DNA of 64,000 nt from the NCBI RefSeq assembly GCF_048323755.1, contig NZ_JBLWFS010000006.1, positions 129,902-193,901 of the forward strand, in the 5' to 3' direction. The DNA is from Alkalihalobacterium sp048323755. Lineage in GTDB: Bacteria; Bacillota; Bacilli; Bacillales; Bacillaceae_F. Positions 16,229 through 23,971 of this stretch are shown in pieces. Under the pieces are notes generated by a model. It did not search any database and was not told where the DNA came from. It saw nothing but the letters and a program-made list of their open reading frames with translations. Every line of letters begins with the position of its first letter. Position 1 is the stretch's first letter. The translations under genes were made by a program, and so were the position numbers.

Positions 16229-16891
16229 CTAAGCTCGCTCCTCTCTCATCTGCAAAAACTCCTCATAACCTTTCAAACGTAATTCACAAGCAGGACATTC
16301 CCCGCAACCATCACCAATGATCCCGTTATAACACGTTAACGTTTTCTTTCGAACAAATTCGAGTGCACCTAAGTCATCAGCAAGCTTCCATGTTTCAGCT
16401 TTATTCAACCACATCAACGGGGTATGAATAACAAATTGTTGGTCCATAGATAAATTAAGCGAAACATTCAATGACTTAACGAATGCATCTCGACAGTCCG
16501 GATATCCACTAAAATCAGTTTCGCAAACGCCCGTTATAATATGTTTTGCGTTAACTTGACTGGCTAAAATCCCAGCAAACGATAAAAAGATTAAGTTCCT
16601 ACCTGGAACAAAAGTAGATGGAAGATCACCATTTTCTCCTGCTTTTACTTCTATATCATCCCGAGTTAATGCACTCGGTGCTAATTGATTTAATAATGAC
16701 ATATCAAGGACATGATGTTTTACGCCTAATTCTGCTGAAATCGCCTTGGCGCATTCTATTTCATCATCATGACGCTGATTATAATCAAAAGTTACAGTTT
16801 CTACTTCTTTGAATTGTTTTAATGCCCAAAATAAACAGGTGGTACTATCTTGACCACCACTAAACACAACGATTGCTTTTTCATTTTTCAT
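16229..16891 (-). CDS. queC: 7-cyano-7-deazaguanine synthase (preQ0 synthase)
   Basis: The N-type ATP pyrophosphatase turns 7-carboxy-7-deazaguanine and ammonia into preQ0. It has the P-loop VVFSGGQDSTTCL, FVPGRNLIFLSFA, and a zinc site at the C-terminus (LTCYNGIIGDGCGECPACELR). It is about 220 residues. It is the first gene of the operon, directly downstream of the preQ1 riboswitch. Either ATG 16891 or the TTG before it (16894) could start it. queF and tgt are not in the window. Confidence 0.95.
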   Translation of the reverse strand: MKNEKAIVVFSGGQDSTTCLFWALKQFKEVETVTFDYNQRHDDEIECAKAISAELGVKHHVLDMSLLNQLAPSALTRDDIEVKAGENGDLPSTFVPGRNLIFLSFAGILASQVNAKHIITGVCETDFSGYPDCRDAFVKSLNVSLNLSMDQQFVIHTPLMWLNKAETWKLADDLGALEFVRKKTLTCYNGIIGDGCGECPACELRLKGYEEFLQMREERA

Positions 16892-16912
16892 CAATGTTAA
16901 AACTCCTTTACA

Positions 16913-16983
16913 AACGAAAAAACAGCACCTCTAAGAAGTCCTGTTCTTCTTAGTTTTTTATAGAGGGTTGAGCTAGAACCTCT
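16913..16983 (-). promoter_or_regulatory. PreQ1-I riboswitch controlling queCDE
   Basis: Read on the - strand the aptamer (16983 to 16951) begins AGAGGTTCTAGCT, continues ACCCTCTATAAAAAACTAA, and is nearly identical to the known class I preQ1 aptamer of Bacillus. The expression platform follows: CTAAGAAG can pair with CTTCTTAG, and AACAG with CTGTT before a TTTTTT run (to about 16913). PreQ1 binding is expected to shut off the operon. Confidence 0.95.
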
Positions 16984-17089
16984 ACCGACCATCCAAGACG
17001 TCCGGAATTTCTATTGAACTATTTTTATTATATTATCATAGAAATTACAACATTACTATTATACTCTTTCTTCAGCAGAATACAACCTT

Positions 17090-17311
17090 TTAATGAGACA
17101 CTTTCCTCTGATAGAAATTCCCGACGACGAAACTGCATATGAGACCAATGATAAATGACAATACCGAACCTCCTGCCGTAAAACCAGTTGGTGTCTCCTC
17201 GTAAAAGCTGAACATCAATGATTGAATTTCAAACATATATCCTATTCCAATAAAAAAACCACTCACAAGAAAGAACGTCATGAGACCGACAAGTACTGTT
17301 TTAAACATCAT
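17090..17311 (-). CDS. Small two-helix membrane protein, unknown
   Basis: The protein is about 73 residues with two hydrophobic helices (residues 5-28 and 44-65), a short acidic linker and a basic C-terminus (NFYQRKVSH). GAGGTGGTG precedes the tandem ATGs. It starts 15 bp after the methyltransferase stop on the same strand, so it is probably co-transcribed. I do not recognise the family. Confidence 0.6.
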   Translation of the reverse strand: MMFKTVLVGLMTFFLVSGFFIGIGYMFEIQSLMFSFYEETPTGFTAGGSVLSFIIGLICSFVVGNFYQRKVSH

Positions 17312-17326
17312 TACACCACCTCGATA

Positions 17327-18067
17327 TTACTTTGAACATACCCACATTACTTTTTGTAGATGAACTTGTTGTCTGTTTATCCAAGTTAAGTTCTCATTGT
17401 CGATTAGTTCATAAATTTTCTCCCGATTACCTCTCGATGGTTTGGCACGATCAATCCACTCATTTACATCCATAGAAGAGGTCCACGTTTTATAACAGTC
17501 TACTTCTGTAAATCCAACATTGTGAAAAAGCTCTTCCCACTTTGTTAACGAAATACATTCATGGTGAGAAGGATCCCGTAACTTTTCAATGGTATTCATT
17601 CTGTTGTCCTTTCCACTATTCTCGGGTATATAATTATCTACAATGATAAGAGACCCGTCAGTGGCTAGAACTCGGTGCATTTCTTTTATCGCTTGTTTTA
17701 GATTCGGAAAATGATGAGCAGCAATGCGACACGTAACATTATCAAACTCATCACTTTTAAATGCGAGTTTTTCAACATCACCTAATGCAAACGAAATATT
17801 ATCGCTACCGCTTTTTTTGGCCTGACTTTCTGCTAACTTAAGCATATTTGGCGTCAAATCAACCGCCACAACATGCTTGACTAGTTGACTTAGTAAGAGG
17901 GCTGTATGACCTGCTCCAGTTGCAACATCTAACGCTTTTTCACGTTTACCTCTACTCACCACTTCGCCAATCCACCCTAAATCTTTTCCTTTTGCATGAA
18001 CAATACTTGTTAAATATCCATCTGATGTTTCATTAAATTGACGAATGACACGGTCTTTTTCTTTCAT
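17327..18067 (-). CDS. Class I SAM-dependent methyltransferase
   Basis: The 246-residue protein has a Methyltransf_11 core: motif I ALDVATGAGHTALLLSQ, acidic end of strand 2 VAVDLTPNML, GDVEKLAF, and motif IV VTCRIAAHHFPNLKQAIKEMHRVLA. The C-terminal region (SLTKWEELFHNVGF, WTSSMDVNEWIDRAKPS) matches UbiE/YcgJ-like small-molecule methyltransferases. GAGGGGGAG precedes the ATG. The substrate cannot be read from the sequence. Confidence 0.85.
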   Translation of the reverse strand: MKEKDRVIRQFNETSDGYLTSIVHAKGKDLGWIGEVVSRGKREKALDVATGAGHTALLLSQLVKHVVAVDLTPNMLKLAESQAKKSGSDNISFALGDVEKLAFKSDEFDNVTCRIAAHHFPNLKQAIKEMHRVLATDGSLIIVDNYIPENSGKDNRMNTIEKLRDPSHHECISLTKWEELFHNVGFTEVDCYKTWTSSMDVNEWIDRAKPSRGNREKIYELIDNENLTWINRQQVHLQKVMWVCSK

Positions 18068-18336
18068 ATTTCTCCCCCTCTTTTTTTGATTGTGTTAGAG
18101 TTTATTGTTGTTAATCTGTATTTTTGAACTCAGAGTTTGAAACAGAAGTATTACAAAACATTCAATATATACCGCAAGATTAGTATAGTTCTTTAAATTT
18201 CACCATAAATACGCACCTCTATTTTTAATAGTAAGTATTTCTATCTACTTTCTAATATTTTTACAACTAAACCATTCTATTTTTAGGTATTTTGTAGTAT
18301 GCTAGTATGGTATTTTTTTCTTAAGGAGGAATTTAT

Positions 18337-19002
18337 ATGGTAAAATATGAGTTATTCATGCCTGTTCACAAAGGACTAAGGTTTGCATTAGGTAATTTAT
18401 TAAACCACGTTAATCAATTAAACTTTGAGAATGAAAGAAAGCTTAAGGAATTCTCAAAGGAGTTTAACACTCTTTGTGCTGTATTGCACTCACATGCTGA
18501 GCATGAAGATGAACATGTTCACCCTATCATTGAAAAGTATGCTCCAGAAGTCGCTGAAAAAATGGAAGCAGAGCACGAAGCAACAGATGTTCTATTAATC
18601 CAACTAGAACATTTAATTAATGAAATTAACAACAGCTCTATAGATTTGCGTAGAGAACTTGGTGTTAAGTTTGTCTATGGTTATAACAAATTTCTAGCAG
18701 CCTATTTAAACCATTTACAAACAGAAGAAGTTGACGTCATGAATATACTATGGGGAAAATTATCAGTAGAAGATCTTATGGAAGTTACTGTCGCAATCCG
18801 TTCTTCCATTCCGCAAGAAATATTAATGGATTATTTTAAATATATGATCCCAGGCCAAAATATTTATGAACGTGTTGAAATGTTAGGTGGAATGAAAAAA
18901 TTTGCACCACCTGAAGCATATCAAGCGGCCTGTGAATTAGCCGCTTCCGTATTGTCAAATGAGGATTGGTTGGAATTAAAAAAGGAACTAGAAGCTGCAT
19001 AA
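18337..19002 (+). CDS. Hemerythrin-like (HHE) domain protein
   Basis: The 221-residue helical protein has candidate di-iron ligands spread as in HHE domains: His11 (PVHKG), a His-rich HSHAEHEDEHVHP (51-63), EAEHEATD, and the NHLQTEEVDVM motif. HHE proteins bind O2, NO or act in iron or redox sensing. A C-terminal region beyond about 155 (IPGQNIYERVEMLGGMKKFAP) is outside the four-helix bundle. AAGGAGGAATTT precedes the ATG. It is monocistronic, with a hairpin following. Confidence 0.8.
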   Translation: MVKYELFMPVHKGLRFALGNLLNHVNQLNFENERKLKEFSKEFNTLCAVLHSHAEHEDEHVHPIIEKYAPEVAEKMEAEHEATDVLLIQLEHLINEINNSSIDLRRELGVKFVYGYNKFLAAYLNHLQTEEVDVMNILWGKLSVEDLMEVTVAIRSSIPQEILMDYFKYMIPGQNIYERVEMLGGMKKFAPPEAYQAACELAASVLSNEDWLELKKELEAA

Positions 19003-19032
19003 TACCCTATTTTTTACAATTATTAGGTCATC

Positions 19033-19066
19033 TAACAGAAGAGGGTGATAAGGCATCCTTTTCTGT
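19033..19066 (+). terminator. Hairpin after the hemerythrin gene
   Basis: A 14-bp stem (AACAGAAGAGGGTG with CATCCTTTTCTGTT, G-T pairs allowed) and a 6-base loop; no long T-run follows. Confidence 0.6.
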
Positions 19067-19228
19067 TATGTATGTTTAACATCAGTATTTATAAGCTGTC
19101 CTCGGCTACACTCATTAATTTAACAACTCTTTAGTTAGCCCCATTGTGTTCATTCCTTTTTTTACATTTCCTAACTAATAAAATCCTTTTTTAATATTAG
19201 GCTCTTTTCTAAAAGAATGTTGCTTTTA

Positions 19229-19361
19229 GCTATTGGACCGTAACCAAGCGAAAGCTTGGTTCTTCACGCTTTAGCGTGAATCTTTTGAATATAAATCAGC
19301 CAGGTGGATAAATGAATTTATCCATTATGGCTGATTTATATTCAAAAAACGGTCCAATAGC
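19229..19361. repeat. Structured 133-bp intergenic element, copy 1
   Basis: Outer arms GCTATTGGACCGT and ACGGTCCAATAGC (13 bp) enclose three internal structures: AACCAAGC-GAAA-GCTTGGTT (19242-19261), TTCACGCT-TT-AGCGTGAA (19263-19280), and a 19-bp stem 19283-19301/19329-19347 capped by TGGATAAA-TGAA-TTTATCCA. A second copy in opposite orientation is at 23231-23367. The flanking 19067-19228 and 19362-19631 hold no gene that I can support. Confidence 0.8.
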
Positions 19362-19631
19362 AACAAAGTTTACGAAAACAGACTAATATTATTATGAAAA
19401 AAACGTTCAATACTAAATTTACATAAGAGTTTTTTCACCTACAAAAGAAAGATTGTAGGAATTCGTCTAAAAAAATCAATATATTTATATCTCATTTCAT
19501 TTTGAAGAGCTAACCCTCGTAAAAGATGAATAAACACAGGGAGAGCCTAGGAGAATTAAAATACAGAAAATTCTGAAATGCGATATATTGAACATAGAGA
19601 ATACTAAACTATATTTCAAGGGGGATTGAAA

Positions 19632-19763
19632 TTGAAAAAGTTCTTACTTCATTGCATTGCTGGGTTAGCGATCGTACTAGGGTTAACTGGCTTTAGTAAC
19701 ATAGATGCAGAACCAACCTCTTCTCCAATTAAAATTCAGGAGGATTTACCTCATCGTCATTAA
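19632..19763 (+). CDS. PapR/Phr-like signalling peptide precursor
   Basis: The 43-residue precursor reads MKKFLLHCIAGLAIVLGLTG, then FSNIDAEPTSSPIKIQEDLPHRH. It has a basic start, an export-type hydrophobic segment and a short polar C-terminus. The end EDLPHRH resembles the PapR heptapeptide ADLPFEF of the PlcR system. Start is TTG with AAGGGGGAT upstream. It lies downstream of, and convergent to, an XRE-TPR regulator of the PlcR type (20071-20952). I infer that the C-terminal 5-7 residues are exported, processed and re-imported to act on that regulator. It is too short for most gene callers. Confidence 0.65.
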   Translation: MKKFLLHCIAGLAIVLGLTGFSNIDAEPTSSPIKIQEDLPHRH

Positions 19764-19778
19764 AGCATCATGGATCAT

Positions 19779-19859
19779 GGTTGACTTCGCACCACCTTAA
19801 TGACTAAAAGAAACTTCAATCAAAGACTTAGTACCTAAAACTTTTAGGAGAAGTCAACC
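19779..19859. repeat. Imperfect inverted repeat downstream of the peptide gene
   Basis: GGTTGACTTC (19779-19788) pairs with GAAGTCAACC (19850-19859), enclosing CTAAAAG/CTTTTAG (19804-19810 and 19841-19847). It may act as a terminator-like or processing structure; no T-run follows. Confidence 0.5.
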
Positions 19860-19888
19860 TAAACTATAAAAAGGAGTTCATAAAAAGT

Positions 19889-19930
19889 ATGAAAGATGTC
19901 GTCTACAATCCCATGATGAACAGCCAATAA
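19889..19930 (+). CDS. Possible 13-residue leader ORF before the toxin-like peptide
   Basis: MKDVVYNPMMNSQ is preceded by AAGGAG at somewhat long spacing (12 bases) and ends 26 bases before the toxin-like GTG start. It may be a leader peptide tuning translation of the next frame, or chance. Confidence 0.3.
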   Translation: MKDVVYNPMMNSQ

Positions 19931-19955
19931 TCCCCCGTAGAAAGGGGTGATAACA

Positions 19956-20048
19956 GTGGATGCAATGACGGTATTCTTAGCAACCGGTGTATTTTTATTA
20001 ACTCTTGTAAACCTAGTCATTCTTCTAATTGAGAAAATAAAAAAATGA
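19956..20048 (+). CDS. Holin-like/type I toxin-like hydrophobic peptide
   Basis: The 30-residue peptide (GTG start; DAMTVFLATGVFLLTLVNLVILLIEKIKK after the first Met) is one membrane helix with a lysine tail. This is the pattern of TxpA/BsrG/putative holin-like toxins of Firmicutes. AAAGGGGTGA lies before the start, and CCCCC upstream (about 19932) can pair with that GGGG and hide the ribosome site, a common feature of type I toxins. I could not identify the antisense RNA. An internal ATG at 19965 is an alternative start. Confidence 0.55.
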   Translation: MDAMTVFLATGVFLLTLVNLVILLIEKIKK

Positions 20049-20070
20049 TCGTTGTGGGGTGGTTTGCTGT

Positions 20071-20952
20071 TCATCCAACATTCGTATAAGTGATAATTTC
20101 ATTTCTGACAATCGTTGCAAATGGTTCGTTTCCTTCTAATTCAAATATCATTTTGGCTTTCTCTAAGTACTGTATTCCTTTTTGTATATGATCTAAGCCA
20201 ATCAAATTCTTTCCCTTTTGAAAGTGTAACTCACCGAATAGACACATGATTTCGTGTTCGATGCATAACTTAATTCCTCGGTTGACTTGATCTAAGGAAC
20301 GTTGATAGTCACGGTAAGTTGTTAGCGTCTTCGCATAATTGTATAAAATTCTTATTTTTATACTTTTATCTTGGACAACCGGTCGCTTTTTTAGATGAAA
20401 CAGTGCCATTTCATAGTGCGAGATGGAATTCTTAAAATCACTAATTTCACTGTAGATAATCGCGATACTCGTTAAGATCTCAATTTGCCTCTCCGAAAAA
20501 GTCTTAGATGTTGTATCGGTATGTTCAACAGCTCCTTTTAACATCTCAAGAGACTGAATAGCATCCCCGTGAATATAAAATAAACAAATCGCTTGATGCC
20601 ATAGCATAAATTGTTGATTTACCTTCGTTTGAAATAAGGGGTTTGACATCTCACTCTCAATCATCTTTGAAACCGACCTGTAATTTCGCTTTCTTACTTC
20701 TTGGCGGATTTGGAAGAAAACTTCTTGCACATAATCTAATCGTGGACAATCCGTTATATCAAAAAAATAATTAATATCCACTCCAAATCGGTTAGCTATC
20801 TTATAAAGCACATCTGCAGATGGCGAAACATCCCCACATTCAATTTGACTGATCAGAGATTGAGTACAAATTCCTTCGGCTAATTCTTTTTGAGACAGGC
20901 GCAAATAATTCCTTAACTCTCTAATGGCCTTTCCAACTTGTATCGTTTCCAT
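20071..20952 (-). CDS. PlcR/NprR-like RRNPP quorum-sensing regulator (XRE HTH plus TPR)
   Basis: The 293-residue protein has an N-terminal XRE helix-turn-helix (VGKAIRELRNYLRLSQKELAEGICTQSLISQIECGDVSPSADVLYKIANRFGV, about 5-60) and a TPR-rich helical domain (about 75-290). The segment RILYNYAKTLTTYRDYQRSLDQVNRGIKL followed by GELHFQKGKNL aligns by eye with PlcR. METIQVGK at 20952 is the likely start (GGTGGTGA upstream); the longer frame to 21006 is unlikely. It is divergent from the intracellular protease and convergent with the PapR-like peptide gene. It should be a peptide-responsive activator or repressor of these neighbours. Confidence 0.8.
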   Translation of the reverse strand: METIQVGKAIRELRNYLRLSQKELAEGICTQSLISQIECGDVSPSADVLYKIANRFGVDINYFFDITDCPRLDYVQEVFFQIRQEVRKRNYRSVSKMIESEMSNPLFQTKVNQQFMLWHQAICLFYIHGDAIQSLEMLKGAVEHTDTTSKTFSERQIEILTSIAIIYSEISDFKNSISHYEMALFHLKKRPVVQDKSIKIRILYNYAKTLTTYRDYQRSLDQVNRGIKLCIEHEIMCLFGELHFQKGKNLIGLDHIQKGIQYLEKAKMIFELEGNEPFATIVRNEIITYTNVG

Positions 20953-21129
20953 ATTCACCACCAACAGCTTTATTTTCATTTTACTAACGAAACAAAGGAT
21001 AAACAATCAGCCAATGGTAATTTTGTTTATATAAGTGTAAAAATGTTATCCAAACTATTAACTACCAAATGCTAAAATTTGTTTCCTTCATACGTTCGTT
21101 CACCAATTGACATGAAAAGGAGGAGTTCT

Positions 21130-22104
21130 ATGAGTTCTGAAGTTCGTTTAATTCCATATCAAGTTGAAGAAGTTTCTGCATATGCAGAAGAAAAAGTTCC
21201 AAAGGGAGTTGTTATGGTTGAGGCCCCGCAAATATGGGACAAGGATCAAGGTGATCACATTGTTATCGCGGTATTAGATACTGGCTGTCAAATGAACCAT
21301 CCTGATTTACAAGATCGAATTATTGATGGATTTAATTTCACAACCGATTTTCGGGGTGATCCAGAAAACTTTGCAGATAACAACGGACACGGCACACATG
21401 TGGCAGGAACAATAGCTGCCTCTTTAAATGACGGTGGCGTCGTAGGAGTTGCACCTAAAGCTGACCTCTTAATATTGAAAGTTCTTTCAGGTACTGGTGG
21501 TGGAAAATACGATTGGATCATTAACGCCATTCATTACGCCATTCATTGGGAGGGGAGCAACGGTGAAAAAGTCCGAGTCATTTCAATGTCACTAGGCGGA
21601 CCTCACGATATTCCATTGCTCCACGAAGCGATAAAAGAAGCAGTTCGCCATGACATTATGGTTGTATGTGCTGCTGGAAATGACGGTGATGGAAAAGAAG
21701 ATACACTCCAGCGAGCTTACCCAGGTTACTATCCAGAAGTTGTTCAAGTTGGTGCCGTCGATTTCAACCGTAATTTAGCTTCCTTTACGAATACAAACGA
21801 TGAAATTGACTTAGTCGCACCAGGCGTAAACATCCTTTCAACATATCTTGATAGTAACTATGCTCGATTATCCGGTACTTCCATGGCTACTCCTCACGTT
21901 ACAGGTGCGATCGCTCTTTTAATTAATATTTGCGAAAGAGAATTTGGGCGAAAGCTAACAGAACCAGAAATGTATGCACAATTAATTCGGCGTACGGTTC
22001 CACTAGGATTTAGTAAATATGCTGAAGGCAATGGTTTACTTTCACTGTATTCCGCCACTCAATCGTTAAATTTCTTATTCAGTTCAGATCATCAAACCGC
22101 CTAA
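21130..22104 (+). CDS. ispA: Intracellular serine protease (ISP-type subtilisin)
   Basis: The 324-residue S8 protease has no signal peptide. It begins with a short propeptide carrying the ISP-specific LIPY motif (EVRLIPYQVEEV), which blocks the active site until cleaved. The triad is seen in VLDTGCQMNHPDL (Asp), NGHGTHVAGT (His) and LSGTSMATPHV (Ser), with the oxyanion Asn in CAAGNDG. AAGGAGG six bases before the ATG at 21130 fixes the start; upstream frame to 21079 is not needed. ISP proteases degrade cytosolic proteins in stationary phase and sporulation. Divergence from the PlcR/NprR-like gene suggests peptide-controlled expression. Confidence 0.93.
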   Translation: MSSEVRLIPYQVEEVSAYAEEKVPKGVVMVEAPQIWDKDQGDHIVIAVLDTGCQMNHPDLQDRIIDGFNFTTDFRGDPENFADNNGHGTHVAGTIAASLNDGGVVGVAPKADLLILKVLSGTGGGKYDWIINAIHYAIHWEGSNGEKVRVISMSLGGPHDIPLLHEAIKEAVRHDIMVVCAAGNDGDGKEDTLQRAYPGYYPEVVQVGAVDFNRNLASFTNTNDEIDLVAPGVNILSTYLDSNYARLSGTSMATPHVTGAIALLINICEREFGRKLTEPEMYAQLIRRTVPLGFSKYAEGNGLLSLYSATQSLNFLFSSDHQTA

Positions 22105-22140
22105 TACAAAAGACAACCACAGGAGTGGTTGTCTTTTGTA
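22105..22140 (+). terminator. Intrinsic terminator of ispA
   Basis: A 16-bp perfect stem TACAAAAGACAACCAC/GTGGTTGTCTTTTGTA with an AGGA loop. Confidence 0.9.
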
Positions 22141-22154
22141 TTATTATTTGTATT

Positions 22155-22361
22155 TTAGAATTTAAAATTACCGGTTTTGTTTTTCTTAAGTTGACCTCGC
22201 TCCACTAGCATCTCTAAAACCTTTTTGGTAACGAGTGTGTTATTACTTGTATCTTTGAGTTGCGGGTTACTCGCTTTTAACTTCTTAGCAGCTCCTTCGT
22301 AAGAAATTGCCCTTTTCGATTCCTTGACCATTTCAAGCAATTGAATAGTATAACTTTTCAT
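22155..22361 (-). CDS. Small basic protein, possible winged-helix fold, unknown
   Basis: The 68-residue protein contains YEGAAKKLKASNPQLKDTSNNTLVTKKVLEMLVERGQLKKNKTGNFKF. A helix-turn-helix-like arrangement ending in a basic beta-wing (RGQLKKNKTGNFKF) suggests nucleic-acid binding. AAAGGGTGATG precedes the ATG. I do not recognise a named family. Confidence 0.6.
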   Translation of the reverse strand: MKSYTIQLLEMVKESKRAISYEGAAKKLKASNPQLKDTSNNTLVTKKVLEMLVERGQLKKNKTGNFKF

Positions 22362-22441
22362 TACATCACCCTTTCAAAGTAAATTTAATTGTAACACAGT
22401 TTTGGAAAAAAAGGAAATTTCGAACTTTTTCTAAAATAAAT

Positions 22442-22470
22442 AGAGACTAATCCAAATTGGATCAGTCTCT
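22442..22470 (-). terminator. Terminator of the LysM-CAP gene
   Basis: AGAGACT-ATCCAA pairs with TTGGAT-AGTCTCT, with one mismatch, just past the stop. Confidence 0.7.
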
Positions 22471-22482
22471 TCATCCATTCTA

Positions 22483-23118
22483 TTATCTTGCTTGAATAAA
22501 CATTTGCACCCATGCACCGTGATAGAAACCTACCCCAATTGTGTCAAAGTTAGGGTTTAGGATATTTTGACGGTGCCCTGGTGAATTCATCCATGCATTC
22601 ATCACTTCTTGTGGTGTTCTTTGACCTTTTGCGATGTTTTCTCCAGCTGAACGATAGCTGACACCAAACGTTCTTAACATATCAAAAGGTGTACCATAGT
22701 TTGGACTGTTATGTGCGAAGTAATTAGAATTAATTAAGTCTTCCGCTTTTTTATGGGCAACATGTTTTACATCGGCTCGGTGCTGAAGTGGTCTTAAGCC
22801 ATTTTTTTGTCTCTCTTGATTAACAAGCGCTGCCACTTGATCTTCGAATGCACTATGATGAGCTGCATCAGGTTTTAAACGAATCACTTCACCTACGTGC
22901 ATATTTCTTGGCTCTACATCTGGATTAAGTCTCATTAATTCTCGGTAGTCTAACCCATAACGTTGGGCGATAAACCAGAATGTATCACCGCGTGAGACTT
23001 TGTAGTGAGAGAATGGGGGTTCTTTAAACATTTTAATTTGTGCGTCCGCGGAAGGTTGTACAGAAAAAAGCGAAGCCATAAGTACAACTGCAACGAGAAC
23101 AAACTGTAATCGTTTCAT
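22483..23118 (-). CDS. Secreted LysM plus CAP (SCP/YkwD-like) protein
   Basis: The protein of about 211 residues starts MKRLQFVLVAVVLMASLFSV, a signal peptide ending near PSADA-Q. One LysM domain follows (about 38-82, YKVSRGDTFWFIAQRYGLDYRELMRLNPDVEPRNMHVGEVIRL), then a CAP domain (about 92-211) with HNSPNYG, SAGENIA, AWMNSPGHRQNILNPNFDTIGVG. The LysM anchors to peptidoglycan; bacterial CAP domains are of unknown activity and often belong to spore or cell-wall proteins. The start with GGAGG upstream is preferred over the longer frame. Confidence 0.88.
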   Translation of the reverse strand: MKRLQFVLVAVVLMASLFSVQPSADAQIKMFKEPPFSHYKVSRGDTFWFIAQRYGLDYRELMRLNPDVEPRNMHVGEVIRLKPDAAHHSAFEDQVAALVNQERQKNGLRPLQHRADVKHVAHKKAEDLINSNYFAHNSPNYGTPFDMLRTFGVSYRSAGENIAKGQRTPQEVMNAWMNSPGHRQNILNPNFDTIGVGFYHGAWVQMFIQAR

Positions 23119-23230
23119 AAATAGTAGTACCTCCATGTAAGTATTTTTCAAAATTAAGTTTCTCTTTTTTGTTAGAAAGCATACACCATTTGTGACTTCT
23201 TCCTGTTTTTTTATAAGGATACTTTCTTAA

Positions 23231-23367
23231 ACTTTGTTGCTTTTGGACCAAAATAGCCTTTTCAAAACAAATTCATTTGTCTGAACGGCTATTTTATTTT
23301 CCAAAGCTTCACGCATAGCGTGAAGAGCCAAGCATTCGCTTGGCTTACGGTCCACACGGAGCAAAAA
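23231..23367. repeat. Structured intergenic element, copy 2 (opposite orientation to copy 1)
   Basis: The order matches copy 1 read in reverse: CTTTGTTGCT-TTTGGACC end, a variable stem AAAATAGCC/GGCTATTTT (23250-23258/23287-23295) around a conserved AAATTCATTT cap, CTTCACGC-ATA-GCGTGAAG (23307-23325), GCCAAGC-ATTC-GCTTGGC (23327-23344), then ACGGTCC. Hairpin sequences changed but pairing is kept. It lies between two divergent genes. Confidence 0.8.
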
Positions 23368-23450
23368 TCTTTGTAAAATGAGCCTTTTATAAAAAGGAAA
23401 TGGATGGATATGCTATAATGGATAAACTACATATAAAAACTGGAGGCACT

Positions 23451-23921
23451 ATGTTAACTTTTGAAGAAAAATTAGCTATTATTGAGTCATTTGATCAATT
23501 AAAAAGAAAAGATGTTTCGCTTGGACGAGTGAACTTTCAGTACGAGGAAAGCAAGAGCGATAAGAAAAATGTTGTCTACCATCTTCATCCTAATGGAAAT
23601 GGATTTGTATATATTGGAAAAGTGAAAGGCTATTCTACCGATCAAAAAGGAATGGTCAATATTCGTGATTTCTCATCTGATCAATTGAAGGATATTATTG
23701 AGAAATCCATCACTATCCTTAATAGTGAACCAAATACGGAAGAGATAGTACCGGTTGAAGCTACCGAGGAAACATGGATTAATCGTGATAAACAAACATT
23801 GACTCTTTTGTACGAAGATGATATGTGGAATGTGTATGCCGGTTTAAACTTAGATGGTACATTTAATACCTATGGTGAGGCAACGGCGTATCTAGATGAA
23901 GAAGGGTTTAAGCAATTATAG
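23451..23921 (+). CDS. Conserved Bacillaceae protein of unknown function
   Basis: The 156-residue soluble protein starts MLTFEEKLAIIESFDQLKRKDVSLGRVNF, with a YHLHPNGNGFVYIGK segment and a C-terminal part WNVYAGLNLDGTFNTYGEATAYLDEEG. The pattern looks familiar from Bacillus hypothetical proteins, but I cannot name the family. GGAGG precedes the ATG at 23451; the frame opens at 23400 without a better ribosome site. A terminator follows. Confidence 0.7.
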   Translation: MLTFEEKLAIIESFDQLKRKDVSLGRVNFQYEESKSDKKNVVYHLHPNGNGFVYIGKVKGYSTDQKGMVNIRDFSSDQLKDIIEKSITILNSEPNTEEIVPVEATEETWINRDKQTLTLLYEDDMWNVYAGLNLDGTFNTYGEATAYLDEEGFKQL

Positions 23922-23928
23922 TGTGAAA

Positions 23929-23960
23929 AAAGCAGCAACGTCATTGTACGTTGCTGCTTT
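23929..23960. terminator. Bidirectional intrinsic terminator
   Basis: AAAGCAGCAACG pairs perfectly with CGTTGCTGCTTT around an 8-base loop, between convergent genes. Confidence 0.9.
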
Positions 23961-23971
23961 GAATAGTGTAA

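Noticed and set aside
19859..20074. 71-codon - strand frame opposite the toxin-like peptide
   Set aside because: It has no ribosome site and mirrors the coding strand of the better supported small peptide.
20953..21129. PlcR box (TATGNA-N4-TNCATA) upstream of ispA
   Set aside because: I searched by eye and found no convincing match; regulation by the PlcR-like protein rests on gene order alone.
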